The notes under the pieces were generated by a model, which saw only the letters and a list, made by a program, of their open reading frames with translations, was not told the origin of the DNA and did no database searches. A stretch of 64,000 bases of DNA from assembly GCA_944472155.2 (NCBI GenBank), contig OX235279.1, positions 139,286,920 through 139,350,919 of the forward strand. The letters run 5' to 3'. Positions within the stretch are counted from its first letter, which is position 1. Every line of letters begins with the position of its first letter. Both the position numbers and the translations under genes were made by a program. This DNA is from Trichobilharzia szidati. Lineage: Eukaryota > Platyhelminthes > Trematoda > Strigeidida > Schistosomatidae. Below are positions 10,413 through 20,616 of the stretch, piece after piece.

Positions 10413-11195
10413 AATTGGTTAATGAAACCGGTACGTTTGAGAACGGTCGATTTATCGTGGGACTACCTTGGAGATCCGAGGATAAACAGACGGTCTGTAA
10501 CAGAGAGGTGGCAATGAAGAGACTTCTGAGTCTAAGAAAGAAGTTCCTAGTAAATTCAGATCTGTGGACCAAGTATAAAGAGGTCATCGACAAGCACATA
10601 GTTCAAGGTTACGTGGAAAGACTGGTTAATCAGAATGAACCAATGTGGCCCGGATTGTGAGGGATCACTAGTAGGATTGCTGCTGAGATTCAGAATGTCT
10701 CCGGTTGCCACTGCCGCTGACATAGAAGAGATGGTTTTACACATAAAGGTGCCAGAAAGTGAAGTAGAATTAAAGGCAGATGCGGTTGCAGAAGGTATGG
10801 ATACTAGTGAGACCGTCAGTGTAAATGATCCGAGTGTAGCCCAACTATCGACAGATGTTAAAGCTGAACTGGAGCTAATAATGAAAGATAGCAGTGATGG
10901 TAATCTTGCGGTTAGACAACCTTCTAAAGGTCGAACAGCAACAGCTTCTGATGCACCGCTAAGTTCTTCAACTGGTGTCAGTCAGTCGTCTTTGGTTTTG
11001 TCATATACAGTAAGAGAGCCGTCCATGAACCAACGTGTCTTACGTAGTGATTATGCTAGTGTCGGTCCGTTCGAAGGGACGAAAGTCAATGGCCAGTTTA
11101 GTGACGATAAGCCAACTGTGTACAAGAGAGTTACTGTTAGACTGACTTGGACGAATAAAGGCATTTCAGGTATCAAACTACTATTTGAATGTTAT
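10269..11195 (+). pseudogene. BEL/Pao pol fragment, unit 1 right arm and tail
   Basis: This holds the same BEL linker/RT fragment as the left arm, with the 32 bp present, so the GLPW block continues with RSEDKQTVCNREVAMKRLL. The frame used from 10635 runs past the palindrome edge (10978) for 217 bp (TVREPSMNQRVLRSDYASVG and on), which I cannot assign. It stops at the tandem junction at 11196. Confidence 0.65.
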
Positions 11196-11208
11196 GCAGG
11201 CGTACTGG

Positions 11209-12034
11209 TGTAAGTCCTGCGATTCTTCAGAGGAATTACTTTAAGACATGGTCTGCGAGGTTATGTATACTGTTTGTATATATGCATGGTGTGTCATATC
11301 AATTGGTGTTTTTGGATTCACTGTGTTTACTTGTTGTTTTCATATTTTGTTGTATTGTATAATTTTACTAAGATTTCCATTGTGCTTACTTCTGAAGTTG
11401 TTTCGAGTCTTCTACATCTGTGAATGAATTGATTGATGTTGAAGACAGCAGATTGATCGTATACGCCTGGGAGTCTAGTGCTGAGAATGGCATGCACACA
11501 CAGACAAGGATTAGCTGTGGAATCAATGATCCAGAATGAATGTTTCGATTTAGACTGTGGTTGCACACGCCGGGGAGCGAGAGTGTAGACGACTGAAGCT
11601 TGCATACGTCACCGTTACTAAGACTGAGGCAGAGTGAGTGACAAGTGATAGCAGTGGTAATTGGTACTGAATAGATAGGAGGATTTGCGAAGAGTATCAT
11701 GAGGTGCTGCTGTGGTCATGTTGCTTTCTGCAAGAGTCGTTCTAGTAAGTGGCGATTATGTTGCAAGATGTCAAGAGGATGCCTTTAACTGAAAGGCGTA
11801 GGTCGCTGTTGATGAGTGAGATTGTTGTGTGGGTGTGCCTGTGGTGTGTTGGCTTTGTTGTTTTGTTTTCCATTTCAGCTTTGTCCTTGTGGCCCAGGTT
11901 CTCGCACTGGCATTCAAGTCAACGTGTATTGGTCGTGATGGTAAAAAGGGATGGATCCCTTTTTTGCCAGGGAGTGTCAATGTAGTTGAAGAATGAATGA
12001 TCAATTCATGGTTGTTTACTCATAACAAACTCCA
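11209..12034 (+). repeat. BEL LTR (LTR-A), copy 2
   Basis: Nearly identical to 5458-6283. It starts TGTAAGTCC and ends AACAAACTCCA. It is shared between adjacent units, as expected if units multiplied by unequal exchange. Confidence 0.7.
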
Positions 12035-12634
12035 GAATTCACGTGAACTAACGCATGCTTAGATCTCTGTAGATGCGTCTGTGTAAGGTACCGCATTTCA
12101 CTAGCCCTTTGTATACATAACTCAACGGGAAACTTCCATATTTCGCGGATACTCACTTCATGAATTCCACTTGTACCTGCAGAAATAAAATAAAATGACT
12201 CGTGAAATTTCACGAGACAAAGTGTGAAACTTATCTTGGTTAAAAGGGGGAATTATTCAGTTAGACAAGAACCAGATGAAAAAATACGATTATCATTTGT
12301 TGACATTTCGGTGATTATTATCCACTTTCCAACATTTGTTATACCTAGACTATGCGCCATTTTGACTGACTGACTTTCAATATAGAGGCTTGCACACAAG
12401 TGCACCTGTACAAGTTACCACATTTCATGTAGCGCCCAAAGGTATATAAAAAAAATTAAATGGAACTCTAATGAGCACAAATGTGAGGCAGTATCAGTAG
12501 TGACAAAGAAAAAACATAGGGGTTGGTTGGATACGCGGGATTACAACGAGTGAAGGCATCTGTCAATTGACGTGAACATTGAACGTTTGTTAATTGGAAC
12601 TGGCAACAATTGGCGGGCTGCCGCATACACCAGT

Positions 12635-13336
12635 TCAAGAACTCAGCGGTGCATCAGAAGCTGTTGCTGTTCGACCTTTAGAAGGTTGTCTAACCGCAAG
12701 ATTACCATCACTGCTATCTTTCATTATTAGCTCCAGTTCAGCTTTAACATCTGTCGATAGTTGGGCTACACTCGGATCATTTACACTGACGGTCTCACTA
12801 GTATCCATACCTTCTGCAACCGCATCTGCCTTTAATTCTACTTCACTTTCTGGCACCTTTATGTGTAAAACCATCTCTTCTATGTCAGCGGCAGTGGCAA
12901 CCGGAGACATTCTGAATCTCAGCAGCAATCCTACTAGTGATCCCTCACAATCCGGGCCACATTGGTTCATTCTGATTAACCAGTCTTTCCACGTAACCTT
13001 GAACTATGTGCTTGTCGATGACCTCTTTATACTTGGTCCACAGATCTGAATTTACTAGGAACTTCTTTCTTAGACTCAGAAGTCTCTTCATTGCCACCTC
13101 TCTGTTACAGACCGTCTGTTTATCCTCGGATCTCCAAGGTAGTCCCACGATAAATCGACCGTTCTCAAACGTACCGGTTTCATTAACCAATTTTGCCGCT
13201 TTCCTATCTTCGACAGACCGCCCTCTTTCCACAGAACTACTATCGTGGAACTCTTTGTCATACATATCCCGAACCATACACGTTCTATACTCACTTCGTT
13301 GACAGTAACCAGGGGCGACACTTGGGCCTTCGACAC
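12635..13336 (-). pseudogene. BEL/Pao pol fragment, unit 2 left arm
   Basis: Same BEL linker/RT fragment as at 6884-7553, with the 32-bp stretch intact. It keeps the FIVGLPW, RLLSLRKKF and DLWTKYKEVI blocks and overlaps antisense with the start of LNPK copy 3. Confidence 0.65.
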
Positions 13337-14554
13337 AGATCCCCGTATAGTCCACTCAAGAGGAGTTTCAGTGGCATCTTACAACTGGAGAGTGACCAAT
13401 CAAAAAGTATCGATTCAGAAAAGCAACTCGTATATAGGCTTATATTCTACTCGTTAATAACCTTTGGTCTAAGCTTCATCACTGTTTATTACTATTACTG
13501 GCCACGAACAGTGACAGGACGAATCACAGTATGCCTGATATTCGCTCTGTGTCTGCTGTGCATATTCCTGTTGAAATATTTCCTCCGAACGATATTCTTG
13601 AGACGAGTAAACAGGACAAATGAAAAACTGAAAAAGCTGCGTGCGACAAAACAAAAATTGTTAGAGGATGTGAGGGAGAAAGAGACATACAACAAAGCGC
13701 AACAGATTCTAAAGCGGTTTGATCCATTAACACTCGCTTCCATGGCTGCAGAGGAAAGAAAGCTTGCAAGGCCTGGATTTGGCTCCATGATCAACTTGGG
13801 ATCCTCTCAGTCAGAAAAACGACGTAGAAATACTTGCGACGCTGCTGCAGGTGATAAACTTTCGAATCCTGGATTATCAAATCAAAGTGTGCCTACACAA
13901 CCAAGTAGTAGTACATCTATGTATGGTTCCGTTCAGGCACCAGCAATGAACAAACCACGTTTGTTAAGACCACTTCTGCCTAGAGAACGTTCAATAGTTG
14001 ATAAACTTTTGGATGTATTAGTTGGTGATGGTCCTGATAAACGGTATGCTCTAATCTGTAGGGAATGTGCTTCGCATAATGGAATGGCATTAGCAGAAGA
14101 ATTTGAATATTTAGCATTTCGATGTTGTTACTGTAATCACTTTAATCCAGCACGTCGTTCACGATTACAGACCTCACTGGCGTCAAGAAGTATTGGCAAG
14201 TTGGATCCAATCAATTCACAGTCAACACCTTGCCTATTAAGTAAACCTAGCCCCACAGGATTACTGGAAACAATGACAGAAGAAGTGACAAAAACCTCAG
14301 GCAATGATGACAACCTCATGAATAGGCATAATGATGACAACACTAGGATTGTTGATGTTCCCCGGAATACTGTCACTGCTAATGAAGACGATGTTGCTGA
14401 TGGTGATGCTGATGATAAAGAGAGTGACAGTAATAAAAGAAGCCATCTGACAAATGGATTCAGAAAAGACGTGGATTTAGACAACGCTGACAGTGGCAGT
14501 AGTAATAGTAATGGTGTTGTGGTTAGTCATCATAATTGTGATAATTTAAACTAG
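13193..14554 (+). CDS. LNPK: Lunapark-like protein, copy 3
   Basis: This 453-codon frame in the left arm of palindrome 2 has two membrane segments, the C289/C292/C311/C314 zinc finger and the acidic tail. Its PLKR variant at residue 55 matches copy 2 of the neighbouring unit rather than its own palindrome partner (PPKR). It has no in-frame ATG before codon 184. Confidence 0.8.
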   Translation: MPLSYLRQTALFPQNYYRGTLCHTYPEPYTFYTHFVDSNQGRHLGLRHRSPYSPLKRSFSGILQLESDQSKSIDSEKQLVYRLIFYSLITFGLSFITVYYYYWPRTVTGRITVCLIFALCLLCIFLLKYFLRTIFLRRVNRTNEKLKKLRATKQKLLEDVREKETYNKAQQILKRFDPLTLASMAAEERKLARPGFGSMINLGSSQSEKRRRNTCDAAAGDKLSNPGLSNQSVPTQPSSSTSMYGSVQAPAMNKPRLLRPLLPRERSIVDKLLDVLVGDGPDKRYALICRECASHNGMALAEEFEYLAFRCCYCNHFNPARRSRLQTSLASRSIGKLDPINSQSTPCLLSKPSPTGLLETMTEEVTKTSGNDDNLMNRHNDDNTRIVDVPRNTVTANEDDVADGDADDKESDSNKRSHLTNGFRKDVDLDNADSGSSNSNGVVVSHHNCDNLN

Positions 14555-14833
14555 TATATACATATGAAAAAGTGTGATTGATGATCTCAGGGAAGTTCGT
14601 CGCCAAGCTACAAATTTGTGTTGTTGTTCTGATGTCCTGTGTTAATTCGTCACTTTCACCTTTCCTCTTCTTCTTATATCACAGTGACATATACACACTG
14701 AGACTGTGATATAAGAAGAAGAGGAAAGGCGAAAGTGACGAATTAACACAGGACATCAGAACAACAACACAAATTTGTAGCTTGGCGACGAACTTCCCTG
14801 AGATCATCAATCACACTTTTTCATATGTATATA

Positions 14834-16195
14834 CTAGTTTAAATTATCACAATCATGATGACTAACCACAACACCATTACTATTACTACTGCCACTGTCA
14901 GCGTTGTCTAAATCCACGTCTTTTCTGAATCCATTTGTCAGATGGCTTCTTTTATTACTGTCACTCTCTTTATCATCAGCATCACCATCAGCAACATCGT
15001 CTTCATTAGCAGTGACAGTATTCCGGGGAACATCAACAATCCTAGTGTTGTCATCATTATGCCTATTCATGAGGTTGTCATCATTGCCTGAGGTTTTTGT
15101 CACTTCTTCTGTCATTGTTTCCAGTAATCCTGTGGGGCTAGGTTTACTTAATAGGCAAGGTGTTGACTGTGAATTGATTGGATCCAACTTGCCAATACTT
15201 CTTGACGCCAGTGAGGTCTGTAATCGTGAACGACGTGCTGGATTAAAGTGATTACAGTAACAACATCGAAATGCTAAATATTCAAATTCTTCTGCTAATG
15301 CCATTCCATTATGCGAAGCACATTCCCTACAGATTAGAGCATACCGTTTATCAGGACCATCACCAACTAATACATCCAAAAGTTTATCAACTATTGAACG
15401 TTCTCTAGGCAGAAGTGGTCTTAACAAACGTGGTTTGTTCATTGCTGGTGCCTGAACGGAACCATACATAGATGTACTACTACTTGGTTGTGTAGGCACA
15501 CTTTGATTTGATAATCCAGGATTCGAAAGTTTATCACCTGCAGCAGCGTCGCAAGTATTTCTACGTCGTTTTTCTGACTGAGAGGATCCCAAGTTGATCA
15601 TGGAGCCAAATCCAGGCCTTGCAAGCTTTCTTTCCTCTGCAGCCATGGAAGCGAGTGTTAATGGATCAAACCGCTTTAGAATCTGTTGCGCTTTGTTGTA
15701 TGTCTCTTTCTCCCTCACATCCTCTAACAATTTTTGTTTTGTCGCACGCAGCTTTTTCAGTTTTTCATTTGTCCTGTTTACTCGTCTCAAGAATATCGTT
15801 CGGAGAAAATATTTCAACAGGAATATGCACAGCAGACACAGAGCGAATATCAGGCATACTGTGATTCGTCCTGTCACTGTTCGTGGCCAGTAATAGTAAT
15901 AAACAGTGATGAAGCTTAGACCAAAGGTTATTAACGAGTAGAATATAAGCCTATATACGAGTTGCTTTTCTGAATCGATACTTTTTGATTGGTCACTCTC
16001 CAGTTGTAAGATGCCACTGAAACTCCTCTTGGGTGGACTATACGGGGATCTGTGTCGAAGGCCCAAGTGTCGCCCCTGGTTACTGTCAACGAAGTGAGTA
16101 TAGAACGTGTATGGTTCGGGATATGTATGACAAAGAGTTCCACGATAGTAGTTCTGTGGAAAGAGGGCGGTCTGTCGAAGATAGGAAAGCGGCAA
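14834..16195 (-). CDS. LNPK: Lunapark-like protein, copy 4
   Basis: Right arm of palindrome 2. The frame is intact and reads PPKR at residue 55. It has an Asn-to-Asp change near the C-terminus (SHHDCDN). A silent change near 15806 (gagaaaatat on the plus strand) is shared with copy 6 and not with copies 2, 3 or 5. Confidence 0.8.
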   Translation of the reverse strand: MPLSYLRQTALFPQNYYRGTLCHTYPEPYTFYTHFVDSNQGRHLGLRHRSPYSPPKRSFSGILQLESDQSKSIDSEKQLVYRLIFYSLITFGLSFITVYYYYWPRTVTGRITVCLIFALCLLCIFLLKYFLRTIFLRRVNRTNEKLKKLRATKQKLLEDVREKETYNKAQQILKRFDPLTLASMAAEERKLARPGFGSMINLGSSQSEKRRRNTCDAAAGDKLSNPGLSNQSVPTQPSSSTSMYGSVQAPAMNKPRLLRPLLPRERSIVDKLLDVLVGDGPDKRYALICRECASHNGMALAEEFEYLAFRCCYCNHFNPARRSRLQTSLASRSIGKLDPINSQSTPCLLSKPSPTGLLETMTEEVTKTSGNDDNLMNRHNDDNTRIVDVPRNTVTANEDDVADGDADDKESDSNKRSHLTNGFRKDVDLDNADSGSSNSNGVVVSHHDCDNLN

Positions 16196-16978
16196 AATTG
16201 GTTAATGAAACCGGTACGTTTGAGAACGGTCGATTTATCGTGGGACTACCTTGGAGATCCGAGGATAAACAGACGGTCTGTAACAGAGAGGTGGCAATGA
16301 AGAGACTTCTGAGTCTAAGAAAGAAGTTCCTAGTAAATTCAGATCTGTGGACCAAGTATAAAGAGGTCATCGACAAGCACATAGTTCAAGGTTACGTGGA
16401 AAGACTGGTTAATCAGAATGAACCAATGTGGCCCGGATTGTGAGGGATCACTAGTAGGATTGCTGCTGAGATTCAGAATGTCTCCGGTTGCCACTGCCGC
16501 TGACATAGAAGAGATGGTTTTACACATAAAGGTGCCAGAAAGTGAAGTAGAATTAAAGGCAGATGCGGTTGCAGAAGGTATGGATACTAGTGAGACCGTC
16601 AGTGTAAATGATCCGAGTGTAGCCCAACTATCGACAGATGTTAAAGCTGAACTGGAGCTAATAATGAAAGATAGCAGTGATGGTAATCTTGCGGTTAGAC
16701 AACCTTCTAAAGGTCGAACAGCAACAGCTTCTGATGCACCGCTAAGTTCTTCAACTGGTGTCAGTCAGTCGTCTTTGTTTTTGTCATATACAGTAAGAGA
16801 GCCGTCCATGAACCAACGTGTCTTACGTAGTGATTATGCTAGTGTCGGTCCGTTCGAAGGGACGAAAGTCAATGGCCAGTTTAGTGACGATAAGCCAATT
16901 GTGTACAAGAGAGTTACTGTTAGACTGACTTGCACGAATAAAGGCATTTCAGGTATCAAACTACTATTTGAATGTTAT
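16052..16978 (+). pseudogene. BEL/Pao pol fragment, unit 2 right arm and tail
   Basis: Same composition as 10269-11195. Small differences include SQSSLFLSY for SQSSLVLSY and CTNKG for WTNKG. It ends at the tandem junction 16978/16979. Confidence 0.65.
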
Positions 16979-16991
16979 GCAGGCGTACTGG

Positions 16992-17817
16992 TGTAAGTCC
17001 TGCGATTCTTCAGAGGAATTACATCAAGACATGGTCTGCGAGGTTATGTATACTGTTTGTATATATGCATGGTGTGTCATATCAATTGGTGTTTTTGGAT
17101 TCACTGTGTTTACTTGTTGTTTTCATATTTTGTTGTATTGTATAATTTTACTAAGATTTCCATTGTGCTTACTTCTGAAGTTGTTTCGAGTCTTCTACAT
17201 CTGTGAATGAATTGATTGATGTTGAAGACAGCAGATTGATCGTATACGCCTGGGAGTCTAGTGCTGAGAATGGCATGCACACACAGACAAGGATTAGCTG
17301 TGGAATCAATGATCCAGAATGAATGTTTCGATTTAGACTGTGGTTGCACACGCCGGGGAGCGAGAGTGTAGACGACTGAAGCTTGTATACGTCACCGTTA
17401 CTAAGACTGAGGCAGAGTGAGTGACAAGTGATAGCAGTGGTAATTGGTACTGAATAGATAGGAGGATTTGCGAAGAGTATCATGAGGTGCTGCTGTGGTC
17501 ATGTTGCTTTCTGCAAGAGTCGTTCTAGTAAGTGGCGATTATGTTGCAAGATGTCAAGAGGATGCCTTTAACTGAAAGGCGTAGGTCGCTGTTGATGAGT
17601 GAGATTGTTGTGTGGGTGTGCCTGTGGTGTGTTGGCTTTGTTGTTTTGTTTTCCATTTCAGCTTTGTCCTTGTGGCCCAGGTTCTCGCACTGGCATTCAA
17701 GTCAACGTGTATTGGTCGTGATGGTAAAAAGGGATGGATCCCTTTTTTGCCAGGGAGTGTCAATGTAGTTGAAGAATGAATGATCAATTCATGGTTGTTT
17801 ACTCATAACAAACTCCA
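16992..17817 (+). repeat. BEL LTR (LTR-A), copy 3
   Basis: Nearly identical to copies 1 and 2. Small differences include acatcaagacatgg near 17021, where the others read actttaagacatgg. Confidence 0.7.
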
Positions 17818-18417
17818 GAATTCACGTGAACTAACGCATGCTTAGATCTCTGTAGATGCGTCTGTGTAAGGTACCGCATTTCACTAGCCCTTTGTATACA
17901 TAACTCAACGGGAAACTTCCATATTTCGCGGATACTCACTTCATGAATTCCACTTGTACCTGCAGAAATAAAATAAAATGACTCGTGAAATTTCACGAGA
18001 CAAAGTGTGAAACTTATCTTGGTTAAAAGGGGGAATTATTCAGTTAGACAAGAACCAGATGAAAAAATACGATTATCATTTGTTGACATTTCGGTGATTA
18101 TTATCCACTTTCCAACATTTGTTATACCTAGACTATGCGCCATTTTGACTGACTGACTTTCAATATAGAGGCTTGCACACAAGTGCACCTGTACAAGTTA
18201 CCACATTTCATGTAGCGCCCAAAGGTATATAAAAAAAATTAAATGGAACTCTAATGAGCACAAATGTGAGGCAGTATCAGTAGTGACAAAGAAAAAACAT
18301 AGGGGTTGGTTGGATACGCGGGATTACAACGAGTGAAGGCATCTGTCAATTGACGTGAACATTGAACGTTTGTTAATTGGAACTGGCAACAATTGGCGGG
18401 CTGCCGCATACAGCAGT

Positions 18418-19119
18418 TCAAGAACTCAACGGTGCATCAGAAGCTGTTGCTGTTCGACCTTTAGAAGGTTGTCTAACCGCAAGATTACCATCACTGCTAT
18501 CTTTCATTATTAGCTCCAGTTCAGCTTTAACATCTGTCGATAGTTGGGCTACACTCGGATCATTTACACTGACGGTCTCACTAGTATCCATACCTTCTGC
18601 AACCGCATCTGCCTTTAATTCTACTTCACTTTCTGGCACCTTTATGTGTAAAACCATCTCTTCTATGTCAGCGGCAGTGGCAACCGGAGACATTCTGAAT
18701 CTCAGCAGCAATCCTACTAGTGATCCCTCACAATCCGGGCCACATTGGTTCATTCTGATTAACCAGTCTTTCCACGTAACCTTGAACTATGTGCTTGTCG
18801 ATGACCTCTTTATACTTGGTCCACAGATCTGAATTTACTAGGAACTTCTTTCTTAGACTCAGAAGTCTCTTCATTGCCACCTCTCTGTTACAGACCGTCT
18901 GTTTATCCTCGGATCTCCAAGGTAGTCCCACGATAAATCGACCGTTCTCAAACGTACCGGTTTCATTAACCAATTTTGCCGCTTTCCTATCTTCGACAGA
19001 CCGCCCTCTTTCCACAGAACTACTATCGTGGAACTCTTTGTCATACATATCCCGAACCATACACGTTCTATACTCACTTCGTTGACAGTAACCAGGGGCG
19101 ACACTTGGGCCTTCGACAC
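18418..19119 (-). pseudogene. BEL/Pao pol fragment, unit 3 left arm
   Basis: Same BEL linker/RT fragment as the other arms, 32-bp stretch present, antisense to the start of LNPK copy 5. Confidence 0.65.
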
Positions 19120-20337
19120 AGATCCCCGTATAGTCCACCCAAGAGGAGTTTCAGTGGCATCTTACAACTGGAGAGTGACCAATCAAAAAGTATCGATTCA
19201 GAAAAGCAACTCGTATATAGGCTTATATTCTACTCGTTAATAACCTTTGGTCTAAGCTTCATCACTGTTTATTACTATTACTGGCCACGAACAGTGACAG
19301 GACGAATCACAGTATGCCTGATATTCGCTCTGTGTCTGCTGTGCATATTCCTGTTGAAATATTTCCTCCGAACGATATTCTTGAGACGAGTAAACAGGAC
19401 AAATGAAAAACTGAAAAAGCTGCGTGCGACAAAACAAAAATTGTTAGAGGATGTGAGGGAGAAAGAGACATACAACAAAGCGCAACAGATTCTAAAGCGG
19501 TTTGATCCATTAACACTCGCTTCCATGGCTGCAGAGGAAAGAAAGCTTGCAAGGCCTGGATTTGGCTCCATGATCAACTTGGGATCCTCTCAGTCAGAAA
19601 AACGACGTAGAAATACTTGCGACGCTGCTGCAGGTGATAAACTTTCGAATCCTGGATTATCAAATCAAAGTGTGCCTACACAACCAAGTAGTAGTACATC
19701 TATGTATGGTTCCGTTCAGGCACCAGCAATGAACAAACCACGTTTGTTAAGACCACTTCTGCCTAGAGAACGTTCAATAGTTGATAAACTTTTGGATGTA
19801 TTAGTTGGTGATGGTCCTGATAAACGGTATGCTCTAATCTGTAGGGAATGTGCTTCGCATAATGGAATGGCATTAGCAGAAGAATTTGAATATTTAGCAT
19901 TTCGATGTTGTTACTGTAATCACTTTAATCCAGCACGTCGTTCACGATTACAGACCTCACTGGCGTCAAGAAGTATTGGCAAGTTGGATCCAATCAATTC
20001 ACAGTCAACACCTTGCCTATTAAGTAAACCTAGCCCCACAGGATTACTGGAAACAATGACAGAAGAAGTGACAAAAACCTCAGGCAATGATGACAACCTC
20101 ATGAATAGGCATAATGATGACAACACTAGGATTGTTGATGTTCCCCGGAATACTGTCACTGCTAATGAAGACGATGTTGCTGATGGTGATGCTGATGATA
20201 AAGAGAGTGACAGTAATAAAAGAAGCCATCTGACAAATGGATTCAGAAAAGACGTGGATTTAGACAACGCTGACAGTGGCAGTAGTAATAGTAATGGTGT
20301 TGTGGTTAGTCATCATAATTGTGATAATTTAAACTAG
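18976..20337 (+). CDS. LNPK: Lunapark-like protein, copy 5
   Basis: Left arm of palindrome 3. It has an intact 453-codon frame with PPKR at residue 55, two membrane segments and the C4 zinc finger. It opens at TTG and has no ATG until codon 184. I see no promoter or 5' exon nearby that would supply a start. Confidence 0.8.
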   Translation: MPLSYLRQTALFPQNYYRGTLCHTYPEPYTFYTHFVDSNQGRHLGLRHRSPYSPPKRSFSGILQLESDQSKSIDSEKQLVYRLIFYSLITFGLSFITVYYYYWPRTVTGRITVCLIFALCLLCIFLLKYFLRTIFLRRVNRTNEKLKKLRATKQKLLEDVREKETYNKAQQILKRFDPLTLASMAAEERKLARPGFGSMINLGSSQSEKRRRNTCDAAAGDKLSNPGLSNQSVPTQPSSSTSMYGSVQAPAMNKPRLLRPLLPRERSIVDKLLDVLVGDGPDKRYALICRECASHNGMALAEEFEYLAFRCCYCNHFNPARRSRLQTSLASRSIGKLDPINSQSTPCLLSKPSPTGLLETMTEEVTKTSGNDDNLMNRHNDDNTRIVDVPRNTVTANEDDVADGDADDKESDSNKRSHLTNGFRKDVDLDNADSGSSNSNGVVVSHHNCDNLN

Positions 20338-20616
20338 TATATACATATGAAAAAGTGTGATTGATGATCTCAGGGAAGTTCGTCGCCAAGCTACAAATTT
20401 GTGTTGTTGTTCTGATGTCCTGTGTTAATTCGTCACTTTCGCCTTTCCTCTTCTTCTTATATCACAGTGACATATACACACTGAGACTGTGATATAAGAA
20501 GAAGAGGAAAGGCGAAAGTGACGAATTAACACAGGACATCAGAACAACAACACAAATTTGTAGCTTGGCGACGAACTTCCCTGAGATCATCAATCACACT
20601 TTTTCATATGTATATA

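Larger units (their letters stand above)
6876..10978. repeat. Palindrome 1: inverted repeat, arms 2027 and 2059 bp, 17-nt loop
   Basis: The left arm is 6876-8902 and the right arm 8920-10978, around the loop gacatatacacactgag (8903-8919). The arms are near-identical reverse complements. Their differences include a 32-bp deletion in the left arm and scattered single bases. Each arm holds an LNPK frame pointing to the loop and, at its outer end, BEL pol sequence pointing away from it. Confidence 0.92.
5445..11195. repeat. Tandem unit 1 of 3 (5751 bp): LTR plus LNPK palindrome
   Basis: The unit begins 13 bp before LTR-A, at gcaggcgtactggtg, and ends where the same string recurs at 11196. In order it holds LTR-A, 592 bp of other DNA (6284-6875), a palindrome (6876-10978) and a 217-bp tail. 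It is 32 bp shorter than the other units because bases matching 13102-13133 are missing near 7350. Confidence 0.9.
12627..16761. repeat. Palindrome 2: arms 2059 bp each, 17-nt loop
   Basis: The arms are 12627-14685 and 14703-16761, and the loop is 14686-14702 with the same sequence as palindrome 1. Both arms keep the 32 bp missing from the left arm of palindrome 1. Confidence 0.92.
11196..16978. repeat. Tandem unit 2 of 3 (5783 bp)
   Basis: The order is the same as unit 1: LTR 11209-12034, spacer 12035-12626, palindrome 12627-16761, tail 16762-16978. The junction with unit 1 (...gaatgttat|gcaggcgtactgg) is identical to the junction between units 2 and 3, so the junction formed once and was then amplified. 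Confidence 0.9.

Noticed and set aside
12594..13049. 151-codon plus-strand frame in the left arms
   Set aside because: It is antisense to BEL RT blocks, which explain the sequence better.
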